DNA of 64,000 nt, from contig MKRJ01000040.1 in the NCBI GenBank assembly GCA_001896885.1, positions 27,353-91,352 of the forward strand, read 5' to 3'. This stretch comes from Rhizobiales bacterium 65-79 (GTDB taxonomy: Bacteria; Pseudomonadota; Alphaproteobacteria; Rhizobiales; Rhizobiaceae). The notes under the pieces were generated by a model, which worked only from the letters and a program-made list of their open reading frames with translations, searched no databases and was not told the DNA's origin. A program made the translations under genes and the position numbers. Numbering within the stretch: position 1 is the stretch's first letter; each line of letters opens with the position of its first letter. This document shows positions 18,984-27,458 of the stretch, piece after piece.

Positions 18984-19082
18984 CAAACGACCTCTCGGGA
19001 CAGTTTGCCGCCTGCTACCTGCGATCTTCCATAAGCGCTTGCAGGATCGGAACCCGGACGCTATAAGCCGCCCGTCTGGTCG

Positions 19083-19159
19083 CGGAGTGTAGCGCAGCCT
19101 GGTAGCGCACCTCGTTCGGGACGAGGGGGTCGCAGGTTCAAATCCTGCCACTCCGACCA
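19083..19159 (+). tRNA. tRNA-Pro (CGG anticodon)
   Basis: A complete 77-base cloverleaf: acceptor arms CGGAGTG and CACTCCG, D-arm with AGCGCAGCCTGGTAGCGC, anticodon stem CCTCG/CGAGG around loop TTCGGGA (anticodon CGG, 19117-19119), T-arm with GGTTCAAATCC, discriminator A and encoded CCA. It reads CCG proline codons. No integrase or attachment-site duplication is seen beside it. Confidence 0.97.
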
Positions 19160-19191
19160 GTAAAATCAGCGGTTTACACGCATCCCCCAAC

Positions 19192-19398
19192 ATGCCGATC
19201 GAATGGACCGATCTCTCCGAGGACGAGCGGATAGCGCTGAAGCGGATGAACCGCGGCCCCTATCCGAATCTGGACAGCCGGATCGCGGAGCGCCTCATCG
19301 CGCACGGTCTGGCCGTGGAGCGGCCACGCGGCATCGGCATCAGCCGGGAAGGACGGGAACTGGTCATCAACGCGCTGCTCGCCGCCAGGGACAGTTGA
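19192..19398 (+). CDS. Small unknown protein (68 aa) after tRNA-Pro
   Basis: A 68-residue protein starting 32 bases after the tRNA. The sequence (WTDLSEDERIALKRMNRG, DSRIAERLIAHGLAVERPRGIGISREG) reads as helix-helix-helix followed by a beta wing, like a short winged-helix domain. A role in DNA binding is possible but unproven. There is no clear ribosome site before the ATG, so expression may depend on read-through from the tRNA or another start. Confidence 0.55.
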   Translation: MPIEWTDLSEDERIALKRMNRGPYPNLDSRIAERLIAHGLAVERPRGIGISREGRELVINALLAARDS

Positions 19399-19476
19399 GC
19401 GGCGGCCATCCCGGGAACCAATTCGACGCGCCGGGGTTGATGGCTTCGAGCGGGTTGTCGAGAGGGAGGTTCCAGC

Positions 19477-19611
19477 ATGGCCACGAAACCCACCAAGGCC
19501 GGCGGCAAGATCGCGCCCACCGCAAAAAAGAACGAAGCTTCCAAACACCTGAAGACTTCGAAGCCGAAAGCCTCAACAGCCAAGAGCGAAAAGCCGGCAG
19601 CCCGGAAGTGA
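19477..19611 (+). CDS. Lys/Ala-rich small basic protein (44 aa)
   Basis: A 44-residue protein with about one quarter lysine (MATKPTKAGGKIAPTAKKNE at the start, ending EKPAARK). It looks like a disordered, histone-H1-like or ribosome/DNA-binding tail. A strong GGGAGGT ribosome site six bases before the ATG supports translation. The frame ends in TGA (19609-19611) but continues open in the same frame to 19812, so this may be the first half of a longer gene interrupted by a nonsense codon. Confidence 0.55.
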   Translation: MATKPTKAGGKIAPTAKKNEASKHLKTSKPKASTAKSEKPAARK

Positions 19612-19812
19612 CGCTCCGACAAACAACCAGAGCCCACGACATCCGGAAAGGGCGCCGGCGCCTTGGCATTGGATAAATACCTGCTCGAACGAGCCGCGAA
19701 TGAAGTAGCGCGCCTCAAGCGGCGGACCGATGGCGACCTTGTAACGGAGGTTGAAATCGACCGCGATCCGGCGGCACTCCAAAGCCGTCTTGGCGATCCG
19801 GGCATGCAGTGA
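19612..19812 (+). other. In-frame continuation after TGA
   Basis: The frame of the preceding gene stays open for 66 codons after its TGA and reads like protein (LDKYLLERAANEVARLKRR and VTEVEIDRDPAALQSRLGDP), ending in TGA at 19810-19812. If the internal TGA came from a CGA codon, the original product would be about 111 residues: a Lys-rich tail plus a helical domain. An independent start at TTG 19669 is also possible. The stretch 19813-19940 shows no gene. Confidence 0.35.
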
Positions 19813-19940
19813 TTTCCAACATGTTCTTCCGCCCGATGGAACGCCTGCCCGTATAAAAGAGCATGCATCCCTTCTTTCGGGCTGTTGCCTCGCATGTCGG
19901 GCTGCGGCAGAAGGTGCGCGTCTCCCGTCGAGGATCGGAA

Positions 19941-21035
19941 ATGGCCGAGGCTGCCCATGAAGTCGATTGCGTCGTCGTCGGCGCGGGCGTGATCGGGCTC
20001 GCGGTCGCCCGCGAGCTGTCAATGGCCGGGCGCGAGGTGATCGTGCTGGAGGCCGCCGGCGCCATCGGCACCGAGATTTCGAGCCGCAACAGCGAGGTCA
20101 TCCATGCCGGGCTCTACTATCCGGCCGGCAGCCTGAAGGCGAAATTCTGCGCGCCGGGCCGCGCACTCCTCTACGACTATTGCAGGTCACACGCGGTGCC
20201 GCATCGGCGGATCGGAAAGCTGGTCGTGGCTTCGGGCGAGACCGAAATCGGCACGCTCGAAGGGATCGCCACGCAGGCCCGCGCCAACGGCGTCGACGAC
20301 CTCGAATTTCTCGAAGGCGCCAGGGCGCGGGCGATGGAACCGGCGCTCAACGTTTCGGGCGCGCTCCATTCGCCGAGCACCGGCATCATCGACAGCCATG
20401 CCTATATGCTGGCGCTCCGGGGCGACGCCGAGGACAATGGCGCGCTCTTCGCCTTCCATGCTCCCGTCACCGGAGGCGCGCTCGAAAAGGACGGCGTCCT
20501 GCTGCATGTCGGCGGCGGGGAGCCGGCGATGCTGCGCGCCCGGCTCGCGGTCAACGTGACGGGCCTCGCCGCGCGCAAGGTCGCGCTCTCGATCGAGGGC
20601 GTCGACGGCGTGCCGGAACTGAAATTCGCCAAGGGCAATTATTTCGGCCTTGCCGGCAAGGCGCCCTTCTCGCGGCTTATCTATCCGGTGCCCGAGCGCG
20701 GCGGTCTCGGTGTCCACCTGACGCTCGACCTCGCCGGCCGGGCACGGTTCGGCCCGGACGTGGAGTGGATCGAGCAGCCGGACTATTCCGTCGACGCCGA
20801 ACGCGCCCTGCCCTTCTATGCCGCGATCCGGCGCTATTGGCCGGCGCTGCCGGACGGCGCGCTCTATCCCGACTATGCCGGGGTCAGGGTAAAGGTCGCG
20901 GGCGTAGAGCCGAACGATTTCCTCATCGGGACGGCGAATGCGCCGCTCATCAATCTGTTCGGGTTCGAATCGCCGGGGCTGACGGCGTCGTTGGCGATCG
21001 CGCGGGAGATCGAGGCGATGGCGAGGGGGATGTAG
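19941..21035 (+). CDS. FAD-dependent oxidoreductase, L-2-hydroxyglutarate oxidase-like
   Basis: A 364-residue DAO-family flavoprotein. The N-terminal FAD motif is VVVGAGVIGLAVARELS, followed by EISSRNSEVIHAGLYYPAGSLKAKFC, which is characteristic of the LhgO / L-2-hydroxyglutarate dehydrogenase group, and a C-terminal FGFESPGLTASLAIA. The likely reaction is oxidation of a 2-hydroxy acid such as L-2-hydroxyglutarate, with electrons to the quinone pool or oxygen; the exact substrate is inferred. The start at 19941 follows GAGGATCGGAA; an ATG 78 bases upstream only adds unconserved residues. Confidence 0.85.
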   Translation: MAEAAHEVDCVVVGAGVIGLAVARELSMAGREVIVLEAAGAIGTEISSRNSEVIHAGLYYPAGSLKAKFCAPGRALLYDYCRSHAVPHRRIGKLVVASGETEIGTLEGIATQARANGVDDLEFLEGARARAMEPALNVSGALHSPSTGIIDSHAYMLALRGDAEDNGALFAFHAPVTGGALEKDGVLLHVGGGEPAMLRARLAVNVTGLAARKVALSIEGVDGVPELKFAKGNYFGLAGKAPFSRLIYPVPERGGLGVHLTLDLAGRARFGPDVEWIEQPDYSVDAERALPFYAAIRRYWPALPDGALYPDYAGVRVKVAGVEPNDFLIGTANAPLINLFGFESPGLTASLAIAREIEAMARGM

Positions 21036-21096
21036 CCAAAGCGGAGCGTGGTAAGTCCCCAGCTATGTGGGGCGCTGATCGGCTACCTTCATTTGC

Positions 21097-21216
21097 GTCA
21101 TTCCGGGGCCGCGCAGCGGAACCCGGAATCCAGAACGCCGGCCTTGCTCATTGAGACTTGAATTGGCAACGGTACTGCTCTGGATTCCGGGTTCCGCTGC
21201 GCGGCCCCGGAATGAC
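21097..21216. repeat. 38-bp perfect inverted repeat
   Basis: Arms 21097-21134 and 21179-21216 are exactly complementary over 38 bases, with a 44-base loop. It lies between two convergent genes and could act as a bidirectional terminator. The arm sequence (GTCATTCCGGGGCCGCGCAG and onward) resembles repeats found in many copies in alphaproteobacterial genomes. Confidence 0.8.
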
Positions 21217-21258
21217 GGCCTGTGGTGAATGTCTTCAATCTCTAACTGTCCACATGGC

Positions 21259-22989
21259 CTACGCCGTCTTCACCACCGTCAGGTGCAGTTCCTCGATCAT
21301 GGCGTCGCGCATCATGAATTTCTGCGCCTTGCCCGTCACGGTCATGGGCAGGCTTTCCCGGAAACGCACATAGCGCGGGATCTTGTAGTGCGCGATCTGG
21401 CCGCGGCAGAACTCGCGGATCTCCTCCTCGGTCGGCGGATCGCCGGCCTGCGCGACGATCCAGGCGCAGAGCTCCTCGCCATATTTGTCATCCGGCACGC
21501 CGAAGACCTGCACCTCTCGCACCTTCGGGTGGCGATAGAGGAATTCCTCCACCTCACGCGGATAGACGTTCTCGCCGCCGCGGATGACCATGTCCTTCAC
21601 GCGGCCGACGATGTTGCAATAGCCCTCCACGTCGATGGTCGCGAGGTCGCCGGTGTGCATCCAGCCCTCCGCGTCGATCGCCTCCTTCGTGCGCTCCTCG
21701 TCGTTCCAGTAGCCTTTCATCACCGAATAGCCGCGCGTGCAGAGCTCGCCGCGTTCGCCGACAGGCACCGTCGCGCCGTCCTCGCCGACGATCTTAACCT
21801 CCAGATGCGGCAGGATGCGGCCGACGGTGGAGACGCGCTTTTCGATCGGATCGTCGGTGCTGCTCTGGAAGGAGACGGGGCTCGTCTCCGTCATGCCGTA
21901 GGCGATCGTCACCTCGCTCATGTGCATCTGGGAAACGACCCGCTTCATCACCTCGATCGGGCACGGCGAGCCGGCCATGATGCCGGTCCGAAGCGAAGAG
22001 AGGTCGAAGCTCTTGAAATCGGGATGGTCGAGTTCGGCCACGAACATGGTCGGCACACCGTAGGCCGCGGTGCAGCGCTCCTGCGCGATCGCTTTCAACG
22101 TCGCGCCGGGCTCGAAGCCCTCGCTCGGGAAGATCATCGCCGCGCCCTTGGTGATGCAGCCGAGCGTGCCCATGACCATGCCGAAGCAATGGTAGAGCGG
22201 CACGGGGATCGCCAGCCGGTCCTTCTCGGTGAAATGCATCGCGTCGGTGACGAAGGCGGCGTTGTTCAGGATGTTCCGGTGGGTCAGCGTGGCGCCCTTC
22301 GGCGAGCCGGTCGTGCCGCTGGTGAACTGGATGTTGATCGGCTCGTCCGGCTCGAGACCGGCGGTGATGGGATCGAGCGCGGCAAGCGAGGCGTCGTCCG
22401 CCATCGCGACGACCTCCGCGAAATTATAGGCGCCGGGCGTCTTCTCCTCGCCGGTGCGGATGACGATCTTCAGGTCCGGCAGCTTCTTCGCCTTCAGTTC
22501 GCCCGGCGCGCAGCCGGCCATCTCGGGCGCCAGCGTCTGCAGCATGCCAAGATAGTCGGAAGTCTTGAAGCTCGCCGCCGTCACCAGCGCCTTGCAGCCG
22601 ACCTTGACCAGCGCGAATTCGAGCTCGGCGAGGCGATAGGCGGGATTGATGTTGACCATGATGAGGCCGAGCCGGGCGGTCGCGAACTGGGTCAGCACCC
22701 ATTCGGGCCGGTTCGGCGACCAGATGCCGACGCGGTCGCCCTTCCTCAAGCCGAGCCTGTGCAGGCCGGCGGCCAACAGGTCCACCTGGCGGGCGAGTTC
22801 GGCATAGGTCCAGCGGATGCCGGGCTCGACAAAGACGGCGCCGTCGCGGGCGCCATGCCGCGCCACCGTCCGCGCGAAGGCGGCGGGAATGGTCTCGTTC
22901 AGAAGCGGCGGCCGGTCGGCGCCGCGCACGAGCGACATTCCGCCGATAGGCTCCATGGGGCGGGCATTCTTCTCGACCTTCCTGTCCAT
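21259..22989 (-). CDS. Acyl-CoA synthetase (AMP-binding family)
   Basis: A 576-residue ANL-superfamily enzyme that activates a carboxylic acid with ATP and CoA. Seen: the P-loop [18 protein letters not shown], the A5-like motif AYGMTETSP, the hinge [21 protein letters not shown] and the C-terminal lysine region [14 protein letters not shown]. It is closest to medium/long-chain fatty-acyl-CoA ligases used in beta-oxidation; the chain length cannot be read from the sequence. The start at 22989 has GGGAGG at seven-base spacing; an ATG six bases upstream is too close to it. It is convergent with the FAD oxidoreductase across a long inverted repeat. Confidence 0.9.
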   Translation of the reverse strand: MDRKVEKNARPMEPIGGMSLVRGADRPPLLNETIPAAFARTVARHGARDGAVFVEPGIRWTYAELARQVDLLAAGLHRLGLRKGDRVGIWSPNRPEWVLTQFATARLGLIMVNINPAYRLAELEFALVKVGCKALVTAASFKTSDYLGMLQTLAPEMAGCAPGELKAKKLPDLKIVIRTGEEKTPGAYNFAEVVAMADDASLAALDPITAGLEPDEPINIQFTSGTTGSPKGATLTHRNILNNAAFVTDAMHFTEKDRLAIPVPLYHCFGMVMGTLGCITKGAAMIFPSEGFEPGATLKAIAQERCTAAYGVPTMFVAELDHPDFKSFDLSSLRTGIMAGSPCPIEVMKRVVSQMHMSEVTIAYGMTETSPVSFQSSTDDPIEKRVSTVGRILPHLEVKIVGEDGATVPVGERGELCTRGYSVMKGYWNDEERTKEAIDAEGWMHTGDLATIDVEGYCNIVGRVKDMVIRGGENVYPREVEEFLYRHPKVREVQVFGVPDDKYGEELCAWIVAQAGDPPTEEEIREFCRGQIAHYKIPRYVRFRESLPMTVTGKAQKFMMRDAMIEELHLTVVKTA

Positions 22990-23176
22990 CGTCATTCCTC
23001 CCGATTCGTCCGGCCGGCCAGCGAAGGACCGGTCTCTCCTGCTCTCTTCATATAAACCCGGACAGGCCCTCGTCACGTGAACTTTCGGCCAGTTGCAATC
23101 CCGATGCAACTTTCTGCCATTTCCGGTTGCATTCCCCGAAATCGCGGCCTGAATGATTCCGCGGTTAGCTGGAGGC

Positions 23177-23623
23177 ATGGACAGGATTGTCTCACGCAAA
23201 CCTTCGATCCGCGGCCTGGGCGGGTGCGTTGCCGGCACCTCGGCCGTCTAATTCGCCATCGTCGCGCCGATCCTCCTCCTGCTGCTGTTCGGCATGGTTG
23301 CCTGGGGCATCTATCTCGGCGCGAGCCATTCCATCCAGCAGATCGCGGCGGACGCGGCGCGCACGGCGGTGGCGGGCCTCGACGAGAAGGAGCGGGTCTC
23401 GCTCGCCGACAGCTATATCGAGCGGAACGTCTCCGGATATCCCTTCGTCGATCCGCAAAAGCTCGGGCTCGACATCAAGGACAATCCCGCCGACGCCAGC
23501 GAGTTCACCGTCGCGATCCGCTACGACGCACGCGACCTTCCGATCTGGAACCTGCTGTCCGGCCTGCCGCTGCCGGGCATGACGATCCGCCATTCCTCCA
23601 CGATCCGCATCGGGGGCATGTGA
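23177..23623 (+). pseudogene. TadE-like pilus assembly protein, nonsense mutation
   Basis: The frame from ATG 23177 reads 24 codons, then TAA (23249-23251), then continues without interruption to 23623. The break is inside the conserved TadE N-terminus: GTSAV, stop, FAIVAPILLLLLFGMVAWG. Every TadE-like prepilin has Glu at this place, and one base change from GAA gives TAA. The lost Glu is the residue recognised at prepilin-peptidase processing. The rest is a normal TadE-like minor pseudopilin with a membrane helix followed by a periplasmic domain (SIQQIAADAARTAVAGLDE). It is next to a tadG-like gene, which also carries a lesion. Confidence 0.75.
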
Positions 23624-25335
23624 ATGAGGAACGATCAGAAGCCGCATCCGCTCAAGGCGCACGCCAAGCGATTCCGCTCTACCTCCGGCAATGTGGCGAC
23701 GCTTACGGCGCTGCTCATGCCGGCGGCGCTTACCCTCGCCGCCTTCGCGGTCGACCAGGGCTCGCTCTATCTCGAACGCCGTCACCTGCAGAACCTGACC
23801 GACCTCGCGGCCATCGCCGCCGCGGCGAACATCAGCCAGCCGGGCAAGGCGGCCAAGGCGCTCTTCGAGGCGAACGGGTGACCGACCTGACGCTGCTTTC
23901 CGATGCGGGAGAGACGAGCCTGCCCAACACGCTTCGCGTGGAGACCGGGCGCTATGTAGCCGATCCCGGGACGGCCGTCGCCTACCGCTTCCAGGCGGGC
24001 GGTTCGCCCGTCAACGCAGCCCGCGTCACCGTCAGGACGCTCGGCACGACCTTCTTCGCCGGCAACCTGCTGCCAAATCCCGCGATCGGCACGACGGCGC
24101 TCGCCAGCGCGTCCAACGAAGCCGCTTTCTCCATAGGCTCCCGGCTCGCCAGCCTGAAGGGCGGGATCATCAACCAGCTTCTGGGCAAGCTGCTCGGAAC
24201 GGATCTTTCGTTGAGCGTCATGGACTACAATGCGCTCCTAGGCGCCGACGTGAACCTCCTCGGCTTCCTCGATGCGCTCGCCGGAAAGGCAAGCATCACG
24301 GCCGGCACCTATGACGACGTGCTGAACTCGGATGTGACCGTCGGCCGTTTCGTCTCCGCGCTCGCGGATGTCAGCCCGGGCCCGCAGGCGAACGCGGCGC
24401 TGAAGGCGATGGCGGCTGGGCTGGCGTCTTCGGATACGACCATTCCGCTCTCGCATCTCGTCTCGCTCGGCCCGATCGGCAAGCTGGCGCTCGGCACGGA
24501 GCCGCCCGGCCTCAACGCGAATGCGAACGTCATGTCGCTGATCACGGCGGGCGCCGCGCTCGCCGACGGCAGGCACCAGGTCGCGCTCGACCTCGACGCC
24601 GGCCTGCCCGGCATCGCCGGCGCGACGCTCAACCTCGCCATCGGCGAGCCGCCGCGAAACTCGCCATGGTTCTCGATCGGCGAAAAGGGCCAGATCGTGC
24701 GCACCGCGCAGACCCGGCTCAGGCTCGTCGTGCAGGTCGGCGGCCCCGGCGGATTGCTCGGCGCCTCGATCCGCGTGCCGATCTATCTGGAACTCGCCTT
24801 CGCCGAGGGGCAGCTCGGAGACATCTCCTGCCCGACCGGCCGGCCGGACAGCCTCGACGTGAAGGTGAACGCCCGCCCCGGCATCGTGGAGGCGTGGCTC
24901 GGCGAGGTCGATGCCGCCGGGATGGACAATTTCACGAAATCGCCCGCCGTGCTGCCGGCGCAGCTGGTCAAGGCGCCGCTTGTGAGCGTGACCGGCGCGG
25001 CGCATGCGACCATGTCGAATCCCTCGCCGACCGTGCTCGACTTCTCCCCTTCCGATATCCGGAACGGGGCAGTGAAGAGCGTCTCGACGCATGATTTCAC
25101 CGGGTCCCTGTTCGGATCGCTCCTCGGCGACCTGCGCCTCGACATCAAGGTCGGCGGGCTCGGCCTGTCGCTCCCCGGCGTGCTCAACGCGACCCTGAAA
25201 AATGTGCTGACCGCCGCCTCGCCGGCGATCGACACGCTTCTCGACAACGTGCTGGCCACGCTCGGCATCAAGCTCGGCGAAGCGGATATCCGCGTGACGG
25301 GCGGGATTTGCGGGCGCTCGGTGCTGGTGCAGTAG
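23624..25335 (+). pseudogene. TadG-like pilus assembly protein, frameshifted
   Basis: Two reading frames together encode one TadG-like protein of about 570 residues. Part one (23624-23881) has the TadG N-terminus SGNVATLTALLMPAALTLAAFAVDQGSLYLERRHLQNLTDLA as a membrane-anchored start. It ends at a TGA inside GGGTGA. Part two (from 23878, frame +1, to 25335) begins VTDLTLLSDAGETSLPN and runs to SVLVQ. Adding one G to the three-G run at 23876-23878 would join them as KALFEANG-VTDL. Alternatively the GTG at 23878 is a separate coupled start. It immediately follows the broken tadE. TadG proteins assist Flp/Tad pilus assembly at the inner membrane. Confidence 0.7.
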
Positions 25336-25503
25336 CGGCCACTTCGGGGTCTCGACCGTCTGCCGGAGTGGAACGGCTCAGGCATGGATTCCCGGGTCGC
25401 GCCCTTCGCTTCGCTCGGGCTTGCCCGAGAATGACGAGACGTGGACAGGCGTTTCGCCAATCTCAAACGTTTGAGATTTCGTTCCAAATTCTACGCGTTC
25501 GTC

Positions 25504-25550
25504 ATTCTATGGCGGAGCAGGCCGATAGGCCGTCGCGGAGACCATAGAAT
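25504..25550. repeat. Intergenic palindrome
   Basis: ATTCTATGG (25504-25512) and CCATAGAAT (25542-25550) are complementary, with an inner GGCC..GGCC dyad. It lies in the 281-base gap between the tadG-like gene and the glycoside hydrolase, which are convergent. It may act as a two-way terminator. No gene is seen in this gap. Confidence 0.5.
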
Positions 25551-25616
25551 CCATGCCGGAGCGTGTCCCCGCAAATCGCGGTCGATCACCAAGCCTGCAA
25601 TCACGACCGCTCGGTT

Positions 25617-27272
25617 TCAGTCAGCGATTCCGAAAACAATCCCAAGCGCCGGCAGTGAAACCTTTTTCCCCTTCGGTTCCGGCGCCTCGAAACCGGGAAC
25701 GTCGATGAAGCGCGCCTTGCCGAACTTCTTCGGCAGGTCGAATTTCACCGCCTCGCGGCCGATGTTGAAGACGCAGAGCATCGCCTCCGCTCCCGAGCCG
25801 CGCTCGAAGGCAAGCACGCCCTCCGGCGCGTCGAGGAAGGCGATGTCGCCAGTAAGCAGCGCCGGATGCTCCTTGCGGAAGGCCAGAGTCGCCCGGTAGT
25901 GCGCCAGCACCGAGTTCGGATCGTATTCCTGGTTCGACACGGCCCGGACTCTGTGCTCCTGCGGGATCGGCAGCCAGGGCTTCGCGCGGGAGAAGCCGGC
26001 ATAGACGGCCAGTTCCTCCCAGACCATCGGCGTGCGACAGCCGTCGCGGCCCTTGAAGCCCGGCCAGAAGCGGATGCCATAGGGGTCGCGCAGATCCTCG
26101 AAGGCGATGTCCGCCTCGGTCAGGCCGAGTTCCTCGCCCTGATAGAGACAGATCGAGCCTCGCAGGGCGCAAAGCAACGTCATGCAGAATTTCGCCAGGC
26201 GGTCGCCGTCGTCCCCCGGCTTGGCGAAACGCGAGACATGACGGGCGACGTCGTGATTGGAAAAGGCCCAGCAGACCCAGCCGGCCCTCGAATGCTCGAA
26301 GGCCTCGACACAGCGGCGGATATGCGCCGCCGAAAGTTCCGGGCCGAGCAGGTCGAAGGTGTAGCACATGTTGAGCTTGTCGTTGCCGTCCGTATAGGCC
26401 GCGACTGTCTTCAGCGAACGGTCGCCGTCGCCCACCTCGCCGATCGACATGCGTTCGCGATAGGAATCAAGCAGCGCCCGCACCCGCTTGAGAAAACCTA
26501 TGTTTTCCGGCTGGGTCTTGTCGTGGATGTGCTGCTGGAAGCCGTAGGGATTGGTGTCCGGCACATCGGAAGAAAGCGTGCGGGCAAGCGGCGGATTGTC
26601 GGTCAGCGCGCGGTCGTGGAAGTAATAGTTCACGGCATCGAAGCGGAACGCATCCACACCGCGGTCCAGCCAGAAGCGCAGCGCGGCGAGCAGGGCCTCC
26701 TGCACCTGGGGGTTATGGAAATTCAGATCCGGCTGCGAGGCGAGGAAATTATGCAGGTAGTACTGCTTGCGGACCGAGTCCCATTCCCAGGCCGGTCCGC
26801 CGAACACCGAAAGCCAGTTGTTGGGTGCGGTCCCGTCGGGCTTCGCATCGGCCCAGACATACCAGTCGGCCTTCGGATTGTCGCGGCTCGAACGGCTTTC
26901 CTTGAACCACAGATGCCTGTCCGACGAATGCGACAGCACCTGATCGATGATGATCTTGAGGCCGAGCCTGTGAGCCTCCGCGACCACCGCATCGAAGTCG
27001 TCGATCGTCCCGAACAGCGGGTCGACGGCGCAATAGTCGGAGATGTCGTAGCCCATGTCCGCCATGGGCGACATGAAGAAGGGCGACAGCCAGATCGCGT
27101 CGACGCCGAGCGAGGCGACATAGGGGAGCCGCTGCACGACGCCCTTCAGATCGCCGACGCCATCGCCCGACGTATCCTGGAAGGAGCGCGGATAGATCTG
27201 GTAGATGGCCGCGCCCCGCCACCATTCGGTCCCCCGCATGGTGGTCGGTTTCGCTTGCTTGACGTTCTTCAT
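25617..27272 (-). CDS. Alpha-glucosidase, GH13 family
   Basis: A 551-residue alpha-glucosidase of the oligo-1,6-glucosidase/AglA type, probably cytoplasmic. GH13 regions are clear: WWRGAAIYQIYPRSF at the N-terminus, region I IIIDQVLSHSS, nucleophile Asp212 in GVDAFRFDAVNYY, acid/base Glu279 in MSIGEVGDG and Asp341 in FSNHD. It would release glucose from maltodextrins, matching its position after glgX. The start at 27272 avoids repeat-derived residues from a longer frame opening; the ribosome site is weak. An inverted repeat separates it from glgX, so it may be co-transcribed at lower level or have its own promoter. Confidence 0.88.
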   Translation of the reverse strand: MKNVKQAKPTTMRGTEWWRGAAIYQIYPRSFQDTSGDGVGDLKGVVQRLPYVASLGVDAIWLSPFFMSPMADMGYDISDYCAVDPLFGTIDDFDAVVAEAHRLGLKIIIDQVLSHSSDRHLWFKESRSSRDNPKADWYVWADAKPDGTAPNNWLSVFGGPAWEWDSVRKQYYLHNFLASQPDLNFHNPQVQEALLAALRFWLDRGVDAFRFDAVNYYFHDRALTDNPPLARTLSSDVPDTNPYGFQQHIHDKTQPENIGFLKRVRALLDSYRERMSIGEVGDGDRSLKTVAAYTDGNDKLNMCYTFDLLGPELSAAHIRRCVEAFEHSRAGWVCWAFSNHDVARHVSRFAKPGDDGDRLAKFCMTLLCALRGSICLYQGEELGLTEADIAFEDLRDPYGIRFWPGFKGRDGCRTPMVWEELAVYAGFSRAKPWLPIPQEHRVRAVSNQEYDPNSVLAHYRATLAFRKEHPALLTGDIAFLDAPEGVLAFERGSGAEAMLCVFNIGREAVKFDLPKKFGKARFIDVPGFEAPEPKGKKVSLPALGIVFGIAD

Positions 27273-27312
27273 CGACCGGCTTTCGCTGACAGATGGAAAT
27301 TGGATGACAAGT

Positions 27313-27443
27313 CCCCCTCTCCGCCTCGCTTCGCTCGGCACCTCTCCCCCTGAAGGGGGCGAGGACGGGTGCCAGGCTCGCCACCCGTCCTCTCCCCCAC
27401 GAAGTGGGGGAGAGGTGCCGAGCGAAGCGAGGCGGAGAGGGGG
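27313..27443. repeat. 38-bp inverted repeat with nested hairpins
   Basis: Arms 27313-27350 and 27406-27443 are perfect complements over 38 bases and share the core CGCCTCGCTTCGCTCGGCAC. Inner CCCCCT/GGGGG hairpins lie at each side. It sits between glgX and the alpha-glucosidase gene on the same strand. It resembles rhizobial REP/BIME-like repeats. Confidence 0.8.
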
Positions 27444-27458
27444 CGGTGCATGATTGCG

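Noticed and set aside
19083..19159. tRNA-Pro as an integration site for a genomic island
   Set aside because: No integrase, no duplicated tRNA 3' end and no phage-like genes are seen on either side.
23077..23877. A frame that would extend the tadG C-terminal part upstream by about 267 codons
   Set aside because: The upstream section is Arg/Gly-rich and out of frame with the recognisable TadE and TadG N-termini; the frameshift explanation accounts for all conserved segments.
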